A DNA stretch of 64,000 nucleotides from ZYF759 sp046297455 (GTDB taxonomy: Bacteria; Pseudomonadota; Alphaproteobacteria; Rhizobiales; Rhizobiaceae): NCBI GenBank assembly GCA_046297455.1, contig JBKBIT010000001.1:168563-232562 (forward strand), given 5' to 3'. Positions 16,480 through 25,267 of this stretch are shown here, one piece after another (within the stretch, counting starts at the first letter, position 1; every line of letters starts with the position of its first letter). The translations under genes and the position numbers were made by a program. The notes beneath the pieces were generated by a model, which saw only the letters and a list, made by a program, of their open reading frames with translations, made no database searches and was not told the DNA's origin.

Positions 16480-17265
16480 TCAGCCGCCGCGCTTCATGGC
16501 CATGCGCCGGGCCAGCGCCGCTCCGAGAAGCGGCAGTCCGACCGTCAGCACGATCATCACCGTGCCGAGCGCGTTGATCTCCGGGCTGATGGAATGCCGG
16601 AGCATTGCGAAAATCTGGGTTGGTACGGTCTCGACGCCGCCTGGCTTCCAGAACAGCGTGCCGGTGATGTCGTCGAACGAGATGGTGAAAGCGAACAGCG
16701 CACCGGCCGCGACCGCCGGCATGAGCAACGGCAGCGTGATCGAAAAGAAGGTCTGCCGCGGTGACGCACCAAGCGACAAGGCGGCTTCCTCGACATCGCG
16801 CCGGATGCCCACCAGCCGCGCCTGCACCACGAGGATGACGAAGGGCAGGGTGAAGATGACATGGCCAAAGAGCAGCAGGGTGAAGCTCTTGCCGATGCCC
16901 AGAAAATTCAGGAACAGGAGAAGAGCGACCGCCAGCACCACTTCCGGTACAAGGATCGGCGCGATCAGCATGGTCGTGATCAGGTTGCGCCCCGGAACCC
17001 GGTAGCGAACCAGGGCAAGGCTGGCCAGTACGCCCAGCGTCGTCGAGATGACTGCGGTCATCAGTCCCAGCACGATCGAGGTGCGGAAGGCGCGCATGAT
17101 GGCGTCGTTGTTCCACAACTCCTCGAACCAACGCAGCGAGAAACCGGTCATCGGGAAGGCGCCGAACTGGCTGTCGTTGAACGACAGTAGCACCACCACA
17201 GCCACCGGCAGGAACATGAAGCCGTAAACCAGGATTGCGTAGAGGCGGATCAGCTGCCAGCCCAT
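16480..17265 (-). CDS. ABC transporter permease (PotC-like)
   Basis: A 261-residue inner-membrane permease with about six membrane segments. The EAA loop, which docks the ATPase, reads DVEEAALSLGASPRQTFFSITLP. The start ATG at 17265 shares one base with the stop of the first permease; the longer open frame upstream is only an overlap in another frame of that gene. With the first permease it forms the translocation channel of the polyamine-type importer. Confidence 0.93.
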   Translation of the reverse strand: MGWQLIRLYAILVYGFMFLPVAVVVLLSFNDSQFGAFPMTGFSLRWFEELWNNDAIMRAFRTSIVLGLMTAVISTTLGVLASLALVRYRVPGRNLITTMLIAPILVPEVVLAVALLLFLNFLGIGKSFTLLLFGHVIFTLPFVILVVQARLVGIRRDVEEAALSLGASPRQTFFSITLPLLMPAVAAGALFAFTISFDDITGTLFWKPGGVETVPTQIFAMLRHSISPEINALGTVMIVLTVGLPLLGAALARRMAMKRGG

Positions 17266-18131
17266 CAGCCCAGCCCCTTCGTCAATTGGGACATGCCCAG
17301 ATACCGGTTGTAGACGAGCACCAGGAGGCCAAGCACGAACAGAAGCAGCAGCGACAGCGCAGAGCCCATCGGCCAGTTCAGCTGGGTGATGATCGCCTCG
17401 AAAACCAGGTTCGCGAACATGGCGTCGCGGGGGCCGCCGAGGATTAGTGGGGTGATGTAGGTGCCGGCCGCCAGCACGAAACAAAGCAACCCGCCGGCCG
17501 CCAGCCCCGGCAGCGACAGCGGCAGCGTGACCTGGGTGAAGGCCTGCCATTTGGTGGCGCCGAGCGAGTTGGCTGCGTCTTCCAGATTGGTGTCGATGCC
17601 GTCGAGGCTGACGAACACGTTGAGCACCATGAAGGGCAACAGGAAATGCACCAGGCCGAGGATGACGGTGTTTTCGTTGTACAGCATCCGGATCGGCTCG
17701 GAGGTGATGCCCAGCGACATCAGCGCCGAGTTGAGGGCGCCCGACGTGCCGAGGATGTTGATCCAGCTCATCGTGCGGATGATGTAGCTGATCCAGAAGG
17801 GCAGCATGAGGAGAACGAGCAGCAACAGCTTGTTGCCGCGGGAGCGGGCAATGAAATAGGCGGCCGGATAGCCCAGTATCGCGCACAGGACCGTGGTGAT
17901 GGCAGCGATCTTGAGCGTGTTCAAAAGAATGTAGCGATAGAAGGGGTCGGTCAGCCCGCGCTGCCAGTTGTCGAGGTGGAAGCCCATCGTGTCGGCCCCG
18001 ACTGCGCTGCGCAGCCAGAAGGAATAGACGACGATGAACATCAGCGGCACGAAGAGCAGCAGGGTGACCGCCGTGAGTGCCGGCGACAGGAGGATCCAGG
18101 GTTGTCGTGCCTCGCGGGCCTCGATGCTCAT
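17265..18131 (-). CDS. ABC transporter permease (PotB-like), first gene of the operon
   Basis: A 288-residue inner-membrane permease with a start-proximal membrane helix (LLSPALTAVTLLLFVPLMF) and about six helices in total. The EAA loop is LEDAANSLGATKWQAFTQVTLP. It is the first gene of an eight-gene minus-strand operon that runs to 10337. Upstream is a 94-bp divergent region shared with the LysR gene, which contains two perfect-arm palindromes. Confidence 0.93.
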   Translation of the reverse strand: MSIEAREARQPWILLSPALTAVTLLLFVPLMFIVVYSFWLRSAVGADTMGFHLDNWQRGLTDPFYRYILLNTLKIAAITTVLCAILGYPAAYFIARSRGNKLLLLVLLMLPFWISYIIRTMSWINILGTSGALNSALMSLGITSEPIRMLYNENTVILGLVHFLLPFMVLNVFVSLDGIDTNLEDAANSLGATKWQAFTQVTLPLSLPGLAAGGLLCFVLAAGTYITPLILGGPRDAMFANLVFEAIITQLNWPMGSALSLLLLFVLGLLVLVYNRYLGMSQLTKGLG

Positions 18132-18174
18132 GTCGGCTTTTGCGTCCCCGTCCCATCCACAGGTGACGCTAGGT

Positions 18175-18191
18175 TGACAGAATGGCTGTCA
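18175..18191. promoter_or_regulatory. Candidate LysR binding site (upstream palindrome)
   Basis: Inverted repeat TGACAG-N5-CTGTCA in the divergent region between the first permease gene and the LysR gene. Dyad sites of this spacing are typical recognition sites for LysR regulators. Position 44-60 bp upstream of the permease start suits activation of the transport operon. Inferred. Confidence 0.45.
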
Positions 18192-18221
18192 TTCAGCCAA
18201 TAGATAGTCCTCATAGTTGAT

Positions 18222-18236
18222 ATAGATGGCATCTAT
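18222..18236. promoter_or_regulatory. Palindrome covering the LysR start codon
   Basis: A perfect palindrome ATAGAT-GGC-ATCTAT. It overlaps both candidate LysR start codons, ATG at 18226 and ATG at 18235. A related ATAGATAGT sequence precedes it at 18200-18208. It could be an autoregulatory operator, or it could form an RNA hairpin that hides the start. Function is not shown. Confidence 0.4.
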
Positions 18237-19215
18237 GCAGGATACGCCCATCGGCCCTGCCGAAAGGCTGGCCAGAGACCTCGACTGGAACCTGCTGCGT
18301 ACTTTCGCGGTATTGGTCGAAGCCGGTTCGGTCACCCGGGCCGCGCAGAAGCTGGGGCTTCAACAGCCCACCGTTTCCAGCGCCCTGAAGCGGCTGGAGG
18401 AGAGGCTTGGCAAGCGGCTGATCGACCGCAAGCCGGGAAGCTTTCAACTGACCGAGGCCGGCCGGCTGCTCTATGGCGAGGCCCGCGACATCAACGGCGC
18501 CATCCTGCGCCTGGGCACGCTGATCCGCGACGTTCGGGAGGAAGTGCGCGGCCACGTCCGCATTGCCATTGCCAGCCATGTCGTTTCCCCGCTGCTCGAT
18601 GAAGCGCTGGGCGAATTCCACGCGCTTCATCCCGCAGCGACACTTTCTCTCGAGGTCAGCGCCAGTCGGCTTGCCATCGAGGATGTTTTGGCGCGCAGGG
18701 TCTCCTTCGCCATCTGGCTGGTGAAGGACCACAGTCCCAAGCTTCTCTACCGCCGCCTGTTTCGCGAGTTCTTCGGTCTGTTCTGTGGTCCGACCCACCC
18801 GCTTTTCGGCCGAGACGATCTTCGGCTCGCCGATCTGGCCGGACAGGCTTCCGTCAGCTTCATTACCGATCAACTGAACGATGCGCTGCGCCCGGTGACC
18901 CTGATGCGCGCGCAAGCGCAACTGGATGATCGGGTCGTGGGTACCTCTCCCAATCTCGAAGAGGTCCGCCGCATGATCGTTGCAGGCCTCGGGATCGGCC
19001 CTCTGCCCATTCATGTGGTTCAGGAAGACGTCGCGATGGGCCGGCTTTGGCGCCTGCCGCCCTATGACGATCCGCCGGCTATCGACGTCCATGTCGTGTG
19101 GAATCCGAAGGCCCGGCACAACCGTGCCGAGGCCTATCTGCTCAAGGGGCTGCTAGACAAGATCGAGGCGACCCCGATCGAGGCACGCACCTATCCCTTG
19201 AAGGAGAGCGGTTGA
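18226..19215 (+). CDS. LysR-family transcriptional regulator of the adjacent transport/catabolic operon
   Basis: A 329-residue LysR regulator. The N-terminal winged HTH has TRAAQKLGLQQPTVSSALK (about residues 38-56). The C-terminal effector domain is a periplasmic-binding-protein-like fold with HVRIAIASHVVSPLL at its start. Start could be the ATG at 18226 or at 18235. It is divergent to the eight-gene polyamine-type operon, so it most likely activates it when its amine or keto-acid ligand is present. The next DNA downstream is a decayed recombinase and the first att repeat, so this is the last intact chromosomal gene before the islands. Confidence 0.9.
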   Translation: MASMQDTPIGPAERLARDLDWNLLRTFAVLVEAGSVTRAAQKLGLQQPTVSSALKRLEERLGKRLIDRKPGSFQLTEAGRLLYGEARDINGAILRLGTLIRDVREEVRGHVRIAIASHVVSPLLDEALGEFHALHPAATLSLEVSASRLAIEDVLARRVSFAIWLVKDHSPKLLYRRLFREFFGLFCGPTHPLFGRDDLRLADLAGQASVSFITDQLNDALRPVTLMRAQAQLDDRVVGTSPNLEEVRRMIVAGLGIGPLPIHVVQEDVAMGRLWRLPPYDDPPAIDVHVVWNPKARHNRAEAYLLKGLLDKIEATPIEARTYPLKESG

Positions 19216-19224
19216 AATCGAGGC

Positions 19225-19512
19225 CGATCCTGAAGCGATACGGAGAGCAACTCGAAAGCCAGCAAAATGTGCTGGCGGAAGGCATGCGTTCGGGCGACCG
19301 GGAACCCGCGGAAGCGATGCGGGAACTTGGAGACGGTGACGGTCTACCGCGACCCCTCCGAACCAGGCGCCAACGAGATCGAGATCGTAGGTCGCCTGAA
19401 TTCGATCCTTGGCGCCCGCGCATACCCCAACGGGGTCAAACGAGTGTGGGGATTGATGGTAGCGGAGGAGCGTTGCCGTCACTACAGTGCCAAGACTCAA
19501 TTCGTCTGCTAA
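19225..19512 (+). pseudogene. Decayed recombinase C-terminus running into the first att repeat
   Basis: One frame gives LAEGMRSGDREPAEAMREL. After a short deletion near 19331 a second frame continues LETVTVYRDPSEPGANEIE and then GARAYPNGVKRVWGLMVAEER. I recognise this as the end of a large-serine-recombinase-like protein, several of which end in ...VAEEG(F/L)EP because they read into the 3' end of the target tRNA. Here VAEE is encoded by the att repeat itself, then the sequence diverges. The rest of the gene is missing. The fragment at 10.27 kb has the two bases deleted here, which supports the frameshift. Confidence 0.6.
19457..19470 (+). repeat. att repeat, copy 1 (left end of island A)
   Basis: TGGTAGCGGAGGAG, identical to the 3' end of the tRNA-Met gene at 54535-54548 as read on the plus strand, and in the same orientation. 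It is preceded by GTGTGGGGATTGA. It is probably a leftover attachment site made by integration at the tRNA. Confidence 0.7.
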
Positions 19513-19808
19513 GTTGAAGCTCCAACTCTGCCGTTAGCGCTCTTCAGGTTAGAACGCCACCTGCAACCAGCCAAATTGCACAAATCTGGCAATGGTCCCT
19601 AATCAGTTACAAGGTCGCTTTTTCGTCCGGGCTGCGTCTTCTATCCAGCATGGAATCAATCGTTCCGGTTTTGACCTGAAACCTTATCTCCTCCGGCGTG
19701 AGGGAGAGTCTTGTTCGTTCTTGGCTTCATGCGGCCTGTTTTTTCCAGCGTGCATTTCATTGCGAACTCGTTCGGCAGGATATTGCGAGGCAGAGTGGGG
19801 TCGGCGCC

Positions 19809-20693
19809 TCACGTTGTCGGCGCGAGTGTCAGCGCCTCGGCCTCCGGGCGGGTAGTCAGCAGGTCGGTCAACTGGTCATCGGCCAGAGAGCCAGGTACCT
19901 CGTTGGTCCAGACTCTGAACGCCTTCAGATCATAGGCGCCGAAGGATGTGATCATGGCGCCATCGGCAGCGTCGCGGCCGCGGACCATGAGGACGCGGCC
20001 GATCCTCGGCGTGTTGTAGCGCGCGTCGAAGGTGTACCAGCATCCGCCAAGATAGGCCTCGAACCAAGCGCAGAAATCCCCTGGTCCCGAATAGGGGACC
20101 CCGACATCGCCCAGATAGCCGCTGGCATATCGCGCAGGGATGTTCATGGCGCGGCAGAATGCGATCGCCAGATGCGCGAAATCGCGACAAACTCCGGTCT
20201 TCTCGCGCTGGGCGTCGCTGGCGGTCTTTGTCGCCCGGCCGAAGCCGTAGCCGAAGGTGAGGTGGTTGTGGACATGATTGCAGATCGCCTGCACCCGCGC
20301 CCACCCCGGTTTTGTGGAACCGAACAGTTCCAGCGCCACGGGCGCCAGCACATCGGAATCGCAGTAGCGGCTGGCGGTCAGGAATCGCAACGTCTCCGGC
20401 GGCAGGTCGCCCACATCATGCTGCTGCGCGTCCCAGTTGAACGTATCGGGCTTGCCGTCGATCTCGACGATGTTATCCGACCAGAGCCTCAAGCGTCCCG
20501 GCGTCGCGCGAAGCCGTGTCAGCCGGTTGCCGAAGGTATCCACAAAGCCCTCCAGCGGCAGATCGGGTTCTACCTGCAACGTAGTCGGCCCAAAGATCCG
20601 TCCGCGCAAGGTGGGGTGCGGCGAGAGCGCAAGGATCAGCACCGTGTCCGTCTTGCACTCGATATCGATTTCGTGACCGACGCGAATAAACAT
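19809..20693 (-). CDS. Transglutaminase-like cysteine protease-fold protein (copy 1)
   Basis: A 294-residue protein with a transglutaminase-like core. The catalytic Cys lies in KTGVCRDFAHLAIAFCRA. Downstream is DFCAWFEAYLGGCWYTFD, where a triad His would be expected near the AWFE motif but is not obvious; related proteins of this subgroup may use another residue. The N-terminal 100 residues form a beta-rich domain. No signal peptide is visible, so it is probably cytoplasmic. These proteins are usually peptidases or amide hydrolases rather than crosslinkers. Divergent to the second transglutaminase gene. Confidence 0.85.
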   Translation of the reverse strand: MFIRVGHEIDIECKTDTVLILALSPHPTLRGRIFGPTTLQVEPDLPLEGFVDTFGNRLTRLRATPGRLRLWSDNIVEIDGKPDTFNWDAQQHDVGDLPPETLRFLTASRYCDSDVLAPVALELFGSTKPGWARVQAICNHVHNHLTFGYGFGRATKTASDAQREKTGVCRDFAHLAIAFCRAMNIPARYASGYLGDVGVPYSGPGDFCAWFEAYLGGCWYTFDARYNTPRIGRVLMVRGRDAADGAMITSFGAYDLKAFRVWTNEVPGSLADDQLTDLLTTRPEAEALTLAPTT

Positions 20694-20857
20694 GGCCGCT
20701 CTTTCTGGGCTTTGCAGGATTGCGGGCGGTTTGCCCAGGTTCGCCCCTTGTATCGAGGCTTTCCATCACGATTTACTGAGCGAAGACCTGATCGAAGGAT
20801 ATTCCGATCCGTACCCTGCGCATTACCCACCGAACACGATACACATATGATCGCCCG

Positions 20858-21685
20858 GTGACATTCGGCACGCATCGCCTGATGATCCGCCCGCGCGATG
20901 GGCACGACATGCGAATCCTGGATTCGAGCCTTGCCATATCGCCCTGCGCGGATGTGCATTGGGCGTTCGATGCCTTTGGCAACTCCGTTGCCCTGCTTTC
21001 GTTCCATGGTTCAGCGGATGAACTGATGATCGAGAGCGGGTTACTGTTGCGCCGCTATGGACTGGACAAGCCCTTGGACCGCATCGAGCGGTATGCCGGT
21101 GCCTTCCCGGTGCAATATGCACCCGACGAGCTGATCGACCTCGGTCCTTTTCTTGCCCACGAGCACCCACAAGACGTCGGCGCTGTCGATGGATGGCTGG
21201 CGACGGTTCTGCCTCAACCGGCTGGCAGTAGCTTACATGTGCTAGGGCTGCTCGGCACGGCCGTGCACGAGGCATTTCTGTATGCCCGGCGCGAGGCTGA
21301 GGGTGTGCAGACACCGGCCGACACGATCCAGCTGGGTAGCGGCACCTGCCGGGATTTCGCCCTGCTGTTTATGGAGGCCGCGCGAAGTCTGGGATTCGCG
21401 GCACGCTTCGTGACCGGATATTTGCACGACGAGGTCTCGGGCAACGACTCTGGCGAGGACATGAGTGGCGGTGGTGCCACCCACGCCTGGGCCGACATCT
21501 TCGTGCCGGGCGCGGGCTGGGTCGAGTTCGACCCCACCAACCGCATCGTCGCCAGCCGCAACCTGATCCGGGTGGCAACGACCCGCACGCCATCACAGGC
21601 GCTGCCGGTGAGCGGTACCTTCGAACACGAGGGCGGCAAACACATCCGGTTGCAGGTCACAGTCAGCGTGACGAGCGTCGAATAG
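20858..21685 (+). CDS. Transglutaminase-like protein (copy 2), start codon uncertain
   Basis: From the GTG at 20858 the product is 275 residues. The active-site Cys is in GSGTCRDFALLFMEAAR, the His in THAWADIFVPG and the Asp in WVEFDPTN, a complete triad. The conserved N-terminal strand of the family is encoded upstream, in frame, without ATG, GTG or TTG: codons for RTLRITHRTRYTYDRPV occupy 20810-20857. A GAAGGA ribosome site at 20794-20799 is ideally placed for an ATC at 20807, aligned with the ATG of copy 3. Either a non-standard start is used or the ATG was lost. Function as for copy 1. Confidence 0.75.
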   Translation: MTFGTHRLMIRPRDGHDMRILDSSLAISPCADVHWAFDAFGNSVALLSFHGSADELMIESGLLLRRYGLDKPLDRIERYAGAFPVQYAPDELIDLGPFLAHEHPQDVGAVDGWLATVLPQPAGSSLHVLGLLGTAVHEAFLYARREAEGVQTPADTIQLGSGTCRDFALLFMEAARSLGFAARFVTGYLHDEVSGNDSGEDMSGGGATHAWADIFVPGAGWVEFDPTNRIVASRNLIRVATTRTPSQALPVSGTFEHEGGKHIRLQVTVSVTSVE

Positions 21686-21897
21686 CAGATCATCGTTTGG
21701 CTGCCACGAAGGTTTGGCCACCATGGGGTGATCAAAATTGATCAGACTCTTTTTGCGCGTGGACCCAGTCTCAAAGTGCCACGGCTTTCTGATTGATCCC
21801 GTCCCTTCTCCTTCAAGAGCCGTGGCGTCCCTGGTCGGGACGTCCCCCAATTCGTTCCGACCGGGGTCTCCATACAAGTTGGGATTGAGGAATAGCC

Positions 21898-23055
21898 ATG
21901 CGGCCAATCACCTTCAGGAATCAGTTCTCTGATGTGGCGGATGCTTGCGCCCTCGCTCAGGCCATCGTCGACACCGTCCGCGAGCCGGTGATCGTGCTTG
22001 ACGACAAGCTGCGCGTCATCGCTGCCTCCCGCTCCTTTTATTCATTCTTCAAGGTCAGCCCCGAAGAAACTCAGGGCTTGCCGCTTTTCGAGCTCGGTGA
22101 CGGCCAGTGGGACATTCCCGGGCTGCGCGTACTTTTGGAGAAGATCGTCCCGGAGCATGGGATCATGCAGGACTATGAGGTCGAACACGAGTTCCCCGCT
22201 CTTGGTTACCGCACCATGTGCCTGAACGCGCGCCAGGTGTTCTATGAAGGTGGTGCGGAGAGCACGATCCTTCTCAGCATCGAAGACATAACCGAGCGGC
22301 TCGAAGCAGCGCGCCATATGGAAGGCATGTTGCGCTACAAGGAAGCGCTCCTTGATGAAATGGAGCACCGTATGGCCAACAGCCTTCAGATCATCGCCAG
22401 CATCATCCTGATGCGGGCACGGACTGTGACATCGGAGGAGACGCGTCTTTACCTCAAGGACGCCCACAAGAGGGTTGTCTCGGTTGCTGCGCTGCAGAAG
22501 AAGCTCCGCCAGTTCGCGGGCGGCGGCGATGTTGAAATGGCCCCGTATCTCTCCAGCCTGTGCGAGGCGCTTGCAGATTCCATGATTGGCGATGAGCGAA
22601 AGATCTCGTTAGACGTTGTCAACCAAGACGGCAACGCAACGGCCCCACAAGCGGAGAGTTTGGGCCTCATCGCGACGGAACTGGTCATGAACGCGCTGAA
22701 GCACGCGTTTGCTGCCGATATGGAGGGGCAGCGCATCCGCGTCAGCTACGAGGTCGACGGCGAGAACTGGAAGCTGTCGGTCGCTGACAATGGCATCGGC
22801 AAGCCGGATGGCGTGTTCGCGCAGGCGAAGACCGGACTTGGCACGGGTATTGTCAAGGCGCTCGCCCAGCAACTCGACGCAGTGGTCGAAACGGTCGCGG
22901 ATGCCAATGGCACCTGCGTGACAATCACGCATGCCACCTTTGCTAAGACCGCCAACAGCGCCAGTGCTCGCGTGCCGACTGCCCAGATGGGGCGACGGGC
23001 AGCTAACTCGCGGTCGCCTCCGGCGGGCGAACATGGAGAAGTCCGCTTCAATTGA
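21898..23055 (+). CDS. PAS-HWE/HisKA_2 sensor histidine kinase
   Basis: A 385-residue soluble kinase. An N-terminal PAS domain (about 15-135; FDFT-like core around PVIVLDDKLRVIAASRSF) is followed by a HisKA_2 phosphoacceptor, LLDEMEHRMANSLQ, with His157. The HATPase domain has IATELVMNALKHAF (N box) and VADNGIGKPDG plus KTGLGTGIVKALA (G boxes). There are no membrane helices. Kinases of this class often feed the PhyR-NepR-EcfG general stress pathway in alphaproteobacteria. No response regulator gene is adjacent. The last 35 residues are low complexity and may be non-functional. Confidence 0.88.
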   Translation: MRPITFRNQFSDVADACALAQAIVDTVREPVIVLDDKLRVIAASRSFYSFFKVSPEETQGLPLFELGDGQWDIPGLRVLLEKIVPEHGIMQDYEVEHEFPALGYRTMCLNARQVFYEGGAESTILLSIEDITERLEAARHMEGMLRYKEALLDEMEHRMANSLQIIASIILMRARTVTSEETRLYLKDAHKRVVSVAALQKKLRQFAGGGDVEMAPYLSSLCEALADSMIGDERKISLDVVNQDGNATAPQAESLGLIATELVMNALKHAFAADMEGQRIRVSYEVDGENWKLSVADNGIGKPDGVFAQAKTGLGTGIVKALAQQLDAVVETVADANGTCVTITHATFAKTANSASARVPTAQMGRRAANSRSPPAGEHGEVRFN

Positions 23056-23135
23056 ATGGCGGTGCGTCAACGGACGCCTCTGCAGCGCGTGCGTCTGAAT
23101 CAAGCCATGCCTGCTCTTGATGCCGCGCGGTCTGG

Positions 23136-23813
23136 TTATTCACGCTTTGGGTCGATATGCGGCTGGTCATGCAGGACCACATTCAGCAGCGAACTGTGGA
23201 TCTCGATCCCGCCATTGTAGGAAATGAAGCCAAGTTTGCGGAACTTGTTCATGAAGAAGCTGACGCGTGCCCGCGTCGTGCCAACCATCTGGGCGAGCGT
23301 CTCCTGGCTGATCTTGGCAATCTTCGGTTCCGGAATGCCCTCCTGCCCGAAATTGGCTAGTAGCAGGAGCGTTCGAGCAAGACGTTTTTCGCTCGAATTG
23401 GACAACTGATCGATGAGATCGGACTCTACCCGGATGGCGCGGCTGAGCAAGTGAGCGATGAAAAGCTCGGAGAATGCCGGATCGTCGTGAATCAGTCGGA
23501 TGATGGCTGATTTCTCAAGCCGCGTGATAACGGCATCCGATATCGTAGAGACCGTCGAGATTCGCCTCGATTGCCCTGCCAGGCAGCCTTCGCCGACAAA
23601 CTCGCCTTTGCCAAGGATGGCTACCACGGCTTCCTTGCCCTGCTCGGATACGACGCTGACCTTGACCTCGCCCTCCTGGATGAAGAACACGGCTTCTGCG
23701 GGTTCGCCCTGCGAGAAGAGGACCTGTCCTTTCTCATACTCGGTAGTGCGACTATCCCCGATCCTCGCAAGGAATGCTCTCGGATCGAAATGCGGCTGAA
23801 CATCAGTGGCCAT
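23136..23813 (-). CDS. Crp/Fnr-family transcriptional regulator
   Basis: A 225-residue regulator with an N-terminal cyclic-nucleotide-binding-like domain (EKGQVLFSQGEPAEAVFFIQEG, then GKGEFVGEGCLAG) and a C-terminal winged HTH with ISQETLAQMVGTTRARVSFFM. It lacks the N-terminal cysteines of Fnr, so it is unlikely to be an Fe-S oxygen sensor. This subgroup is frequent in rhizobia next to stress genes. Targets are unknown. It converges on the HWE kinase gene. Confidence 0.9.
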   Translation of the reverse strand: MATDVQPHFDPRAFLARIGDSRTTEYEKGQVLFSQGEPAEAVFFIQEGEVKVSVVSEQGKEAVVAILGKGEFVGEGCLAGQSRRISTVSTISDAVITRLEKSAIIRLIHDDPAFSELFIAHLLSRAIRVESDLIDQLSNSSEKRLARTLLLLANFGQEGIPEPKIAKISQETLAQMVGTTRARVSFFMNKFRKLGFISYNGGIEIHSSLLNVVLHDQPHIDPKRE

Positions 23814-24045
23814 GACGTCTTCCTCCTCGGAGCAACTCGCGGAACGTGGTTCGAAAGGTCCATCCGCAACGGCACGGCATGCGACGCTATCGGGAGGTAG
23901 ATCGAGATGAGCAGGGCTCGTTCCTCCGGCCTTCTATCCAATAACAAGAGCAGCCGGTGTTCAATATTGCACAGGCCTCTGCCAGGATAACCGCTACGGT
24001 TCGAGGAGCCGATCGCGCCAGCCGCTCCAAGGAAGAGTCCACGTC

Positions 24046-25116
24046 ATGCACGCACCAGTCTCCAACCCGCGCGCCGGTCTCGATTCCCGAGCGCTGGTGC
24101 GGGATCTCGCCAAATACCGCGGGGCTGATAGCGCACGCAGCGTGTTTGAACTGACGGTCACCGCGGTCCCGCTTGTTCTCATCTGGGCCGCAATTTGGGC
24201 GAGTCTGGATGCCGGCTATTGGATCGGCATGGTTCTCACCGTACCCGCGGCGGGCTTCCTTGTTCGTCTGTTCATGATCCAGCACGACTGCGGTCATGGA
24301 GCCTTCTTCCGGTCGCGACGAAGCTGTGACTGGGTTGGTCGGGTGATCGGTGTAATTACCCTCACACCCTATGAATACTGGCGACGCACTCATTCAGCTC
24401 ATCACGCAACAGCAGGCAACCTCGACCGGCGCGGCATGGGGGACATCACTACCCTTACAGTTGGCGAATACACCACACTGTCTTGGTCGGGACGCCTTGG
24501 CTATCGATTGTACCGTCATCCGGCTGTGATGTTCGGCTTGGGTCCGGCATACACGTTTTTATGCCAACACCGCTTGCCGGTCGGCTTGATGCGTGGGGGC
24601 TGGCAGCCATGGGTGAGCACGATGGGCACCAATCTGGCCGTCGCTCTGCTTGCGGCGGGGTTGATGTGGCTGATCGGCGTCGGTCCGTTCCTGCTCATCC
24701 ACATACCAATCATCCTCCTGTCAGCGACGATCGGCATCTGGCTGTTCTATGTCCAGCACCAGTTCGAGGCGACCAACTGGGAAAGCGATAGCAACTGGCG
24801 CTTCCATGAGGCGGCACTGCACGGCAGTTCGCACTATGATTTGCCGGGCATCCTGCGCTGGTTCACCGCCAATATCGGCGTGCATCATGTGCACCACCTG
24901 GCCAGCCGGATTCCCTATTATCGCCTGCAGGAAGTGCTGCGAGATCATCCGGAACTTGGCGATACCGGCCGGGTCACCCTGCTTCAAAGTCTCGGGGCAG
25001 TACGCCTCGTCCTCTGGGATGAGGAGCACCGACGCCTGATCTCTTTCCGTCAAATGCATGATGCGCAGTCCGGTAGGAAGCCATTGGCGATGTGTTCCAA
25101 AACGGCGAATGGCTGA
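24046..25116 (+). CDS. Membrane fatty acid desaturase
   Basis: A 356-residue integral membrane di-iron desaturase that inserts a double bond into acyl chains of lipids. The three histidine boxes are HDCGH, HSAHH and HHVHH. Four or more hydrophobic segments surround them (for example ELTVTAVPLVLIWAAIW and FLLIHIPIILLSATIG). The order and spacing fit delta-12/omega-6-type bacterial desaturases. In island A it probably adjusts membrane fluidity under stress. Start ATG at 24046 after AAGGAAGAG. Confidence 0.92.
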   Translation: MHAPVSNPRAGLDSRALVRDLAKYRGADSARSVFELTVTAVPLVLIWAAIWASLDAGYWIGMVLTVPAAGFLVRLFMIQHDCGHGAFFRSRRSCDWVGRVIGVITLTPYEYWRRTHSAHHATAGNLDRRGMGDITTLTVGEYTTLSWSGRLGYRLYRHPAVMFGLGPAYTFLCQHRLPVGLMRGGWQPWVSTMGTNLAVALLAAGLMWLIGVGPFLLIHIPIILLSATIGIWLFYVQHQFEATNWESDSNWRFHEAALHGSSHYDLPGILRWFTANIGVHHVHHLASRIPYYRLQEVLRDHPELGDTGRVTLLQSLGAVRLVLWDEEHRRLISFRQMHDAQSGRKPLAMCSKTANG

Positions 25117-25267
25117 AGGAATACCTGCAGGACATACTGATGGCAGACAGCGGACGAGTGCGCTGGAGACTTCGGAGGGCCTTGTCGTGGAAGTTCGCCG
25201 CAGATGCGTCGGCTAGATCACAAGACCCCATGCGACCAATTCCCTCGAAAGGATAAGGATCACGGAC

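Noticed and set aside
16480..18156. A 558-codon minus-strand open frame
   Set aside because: Its first half overlaps the first permease gene in another frame. The true second permease starts at 17265.
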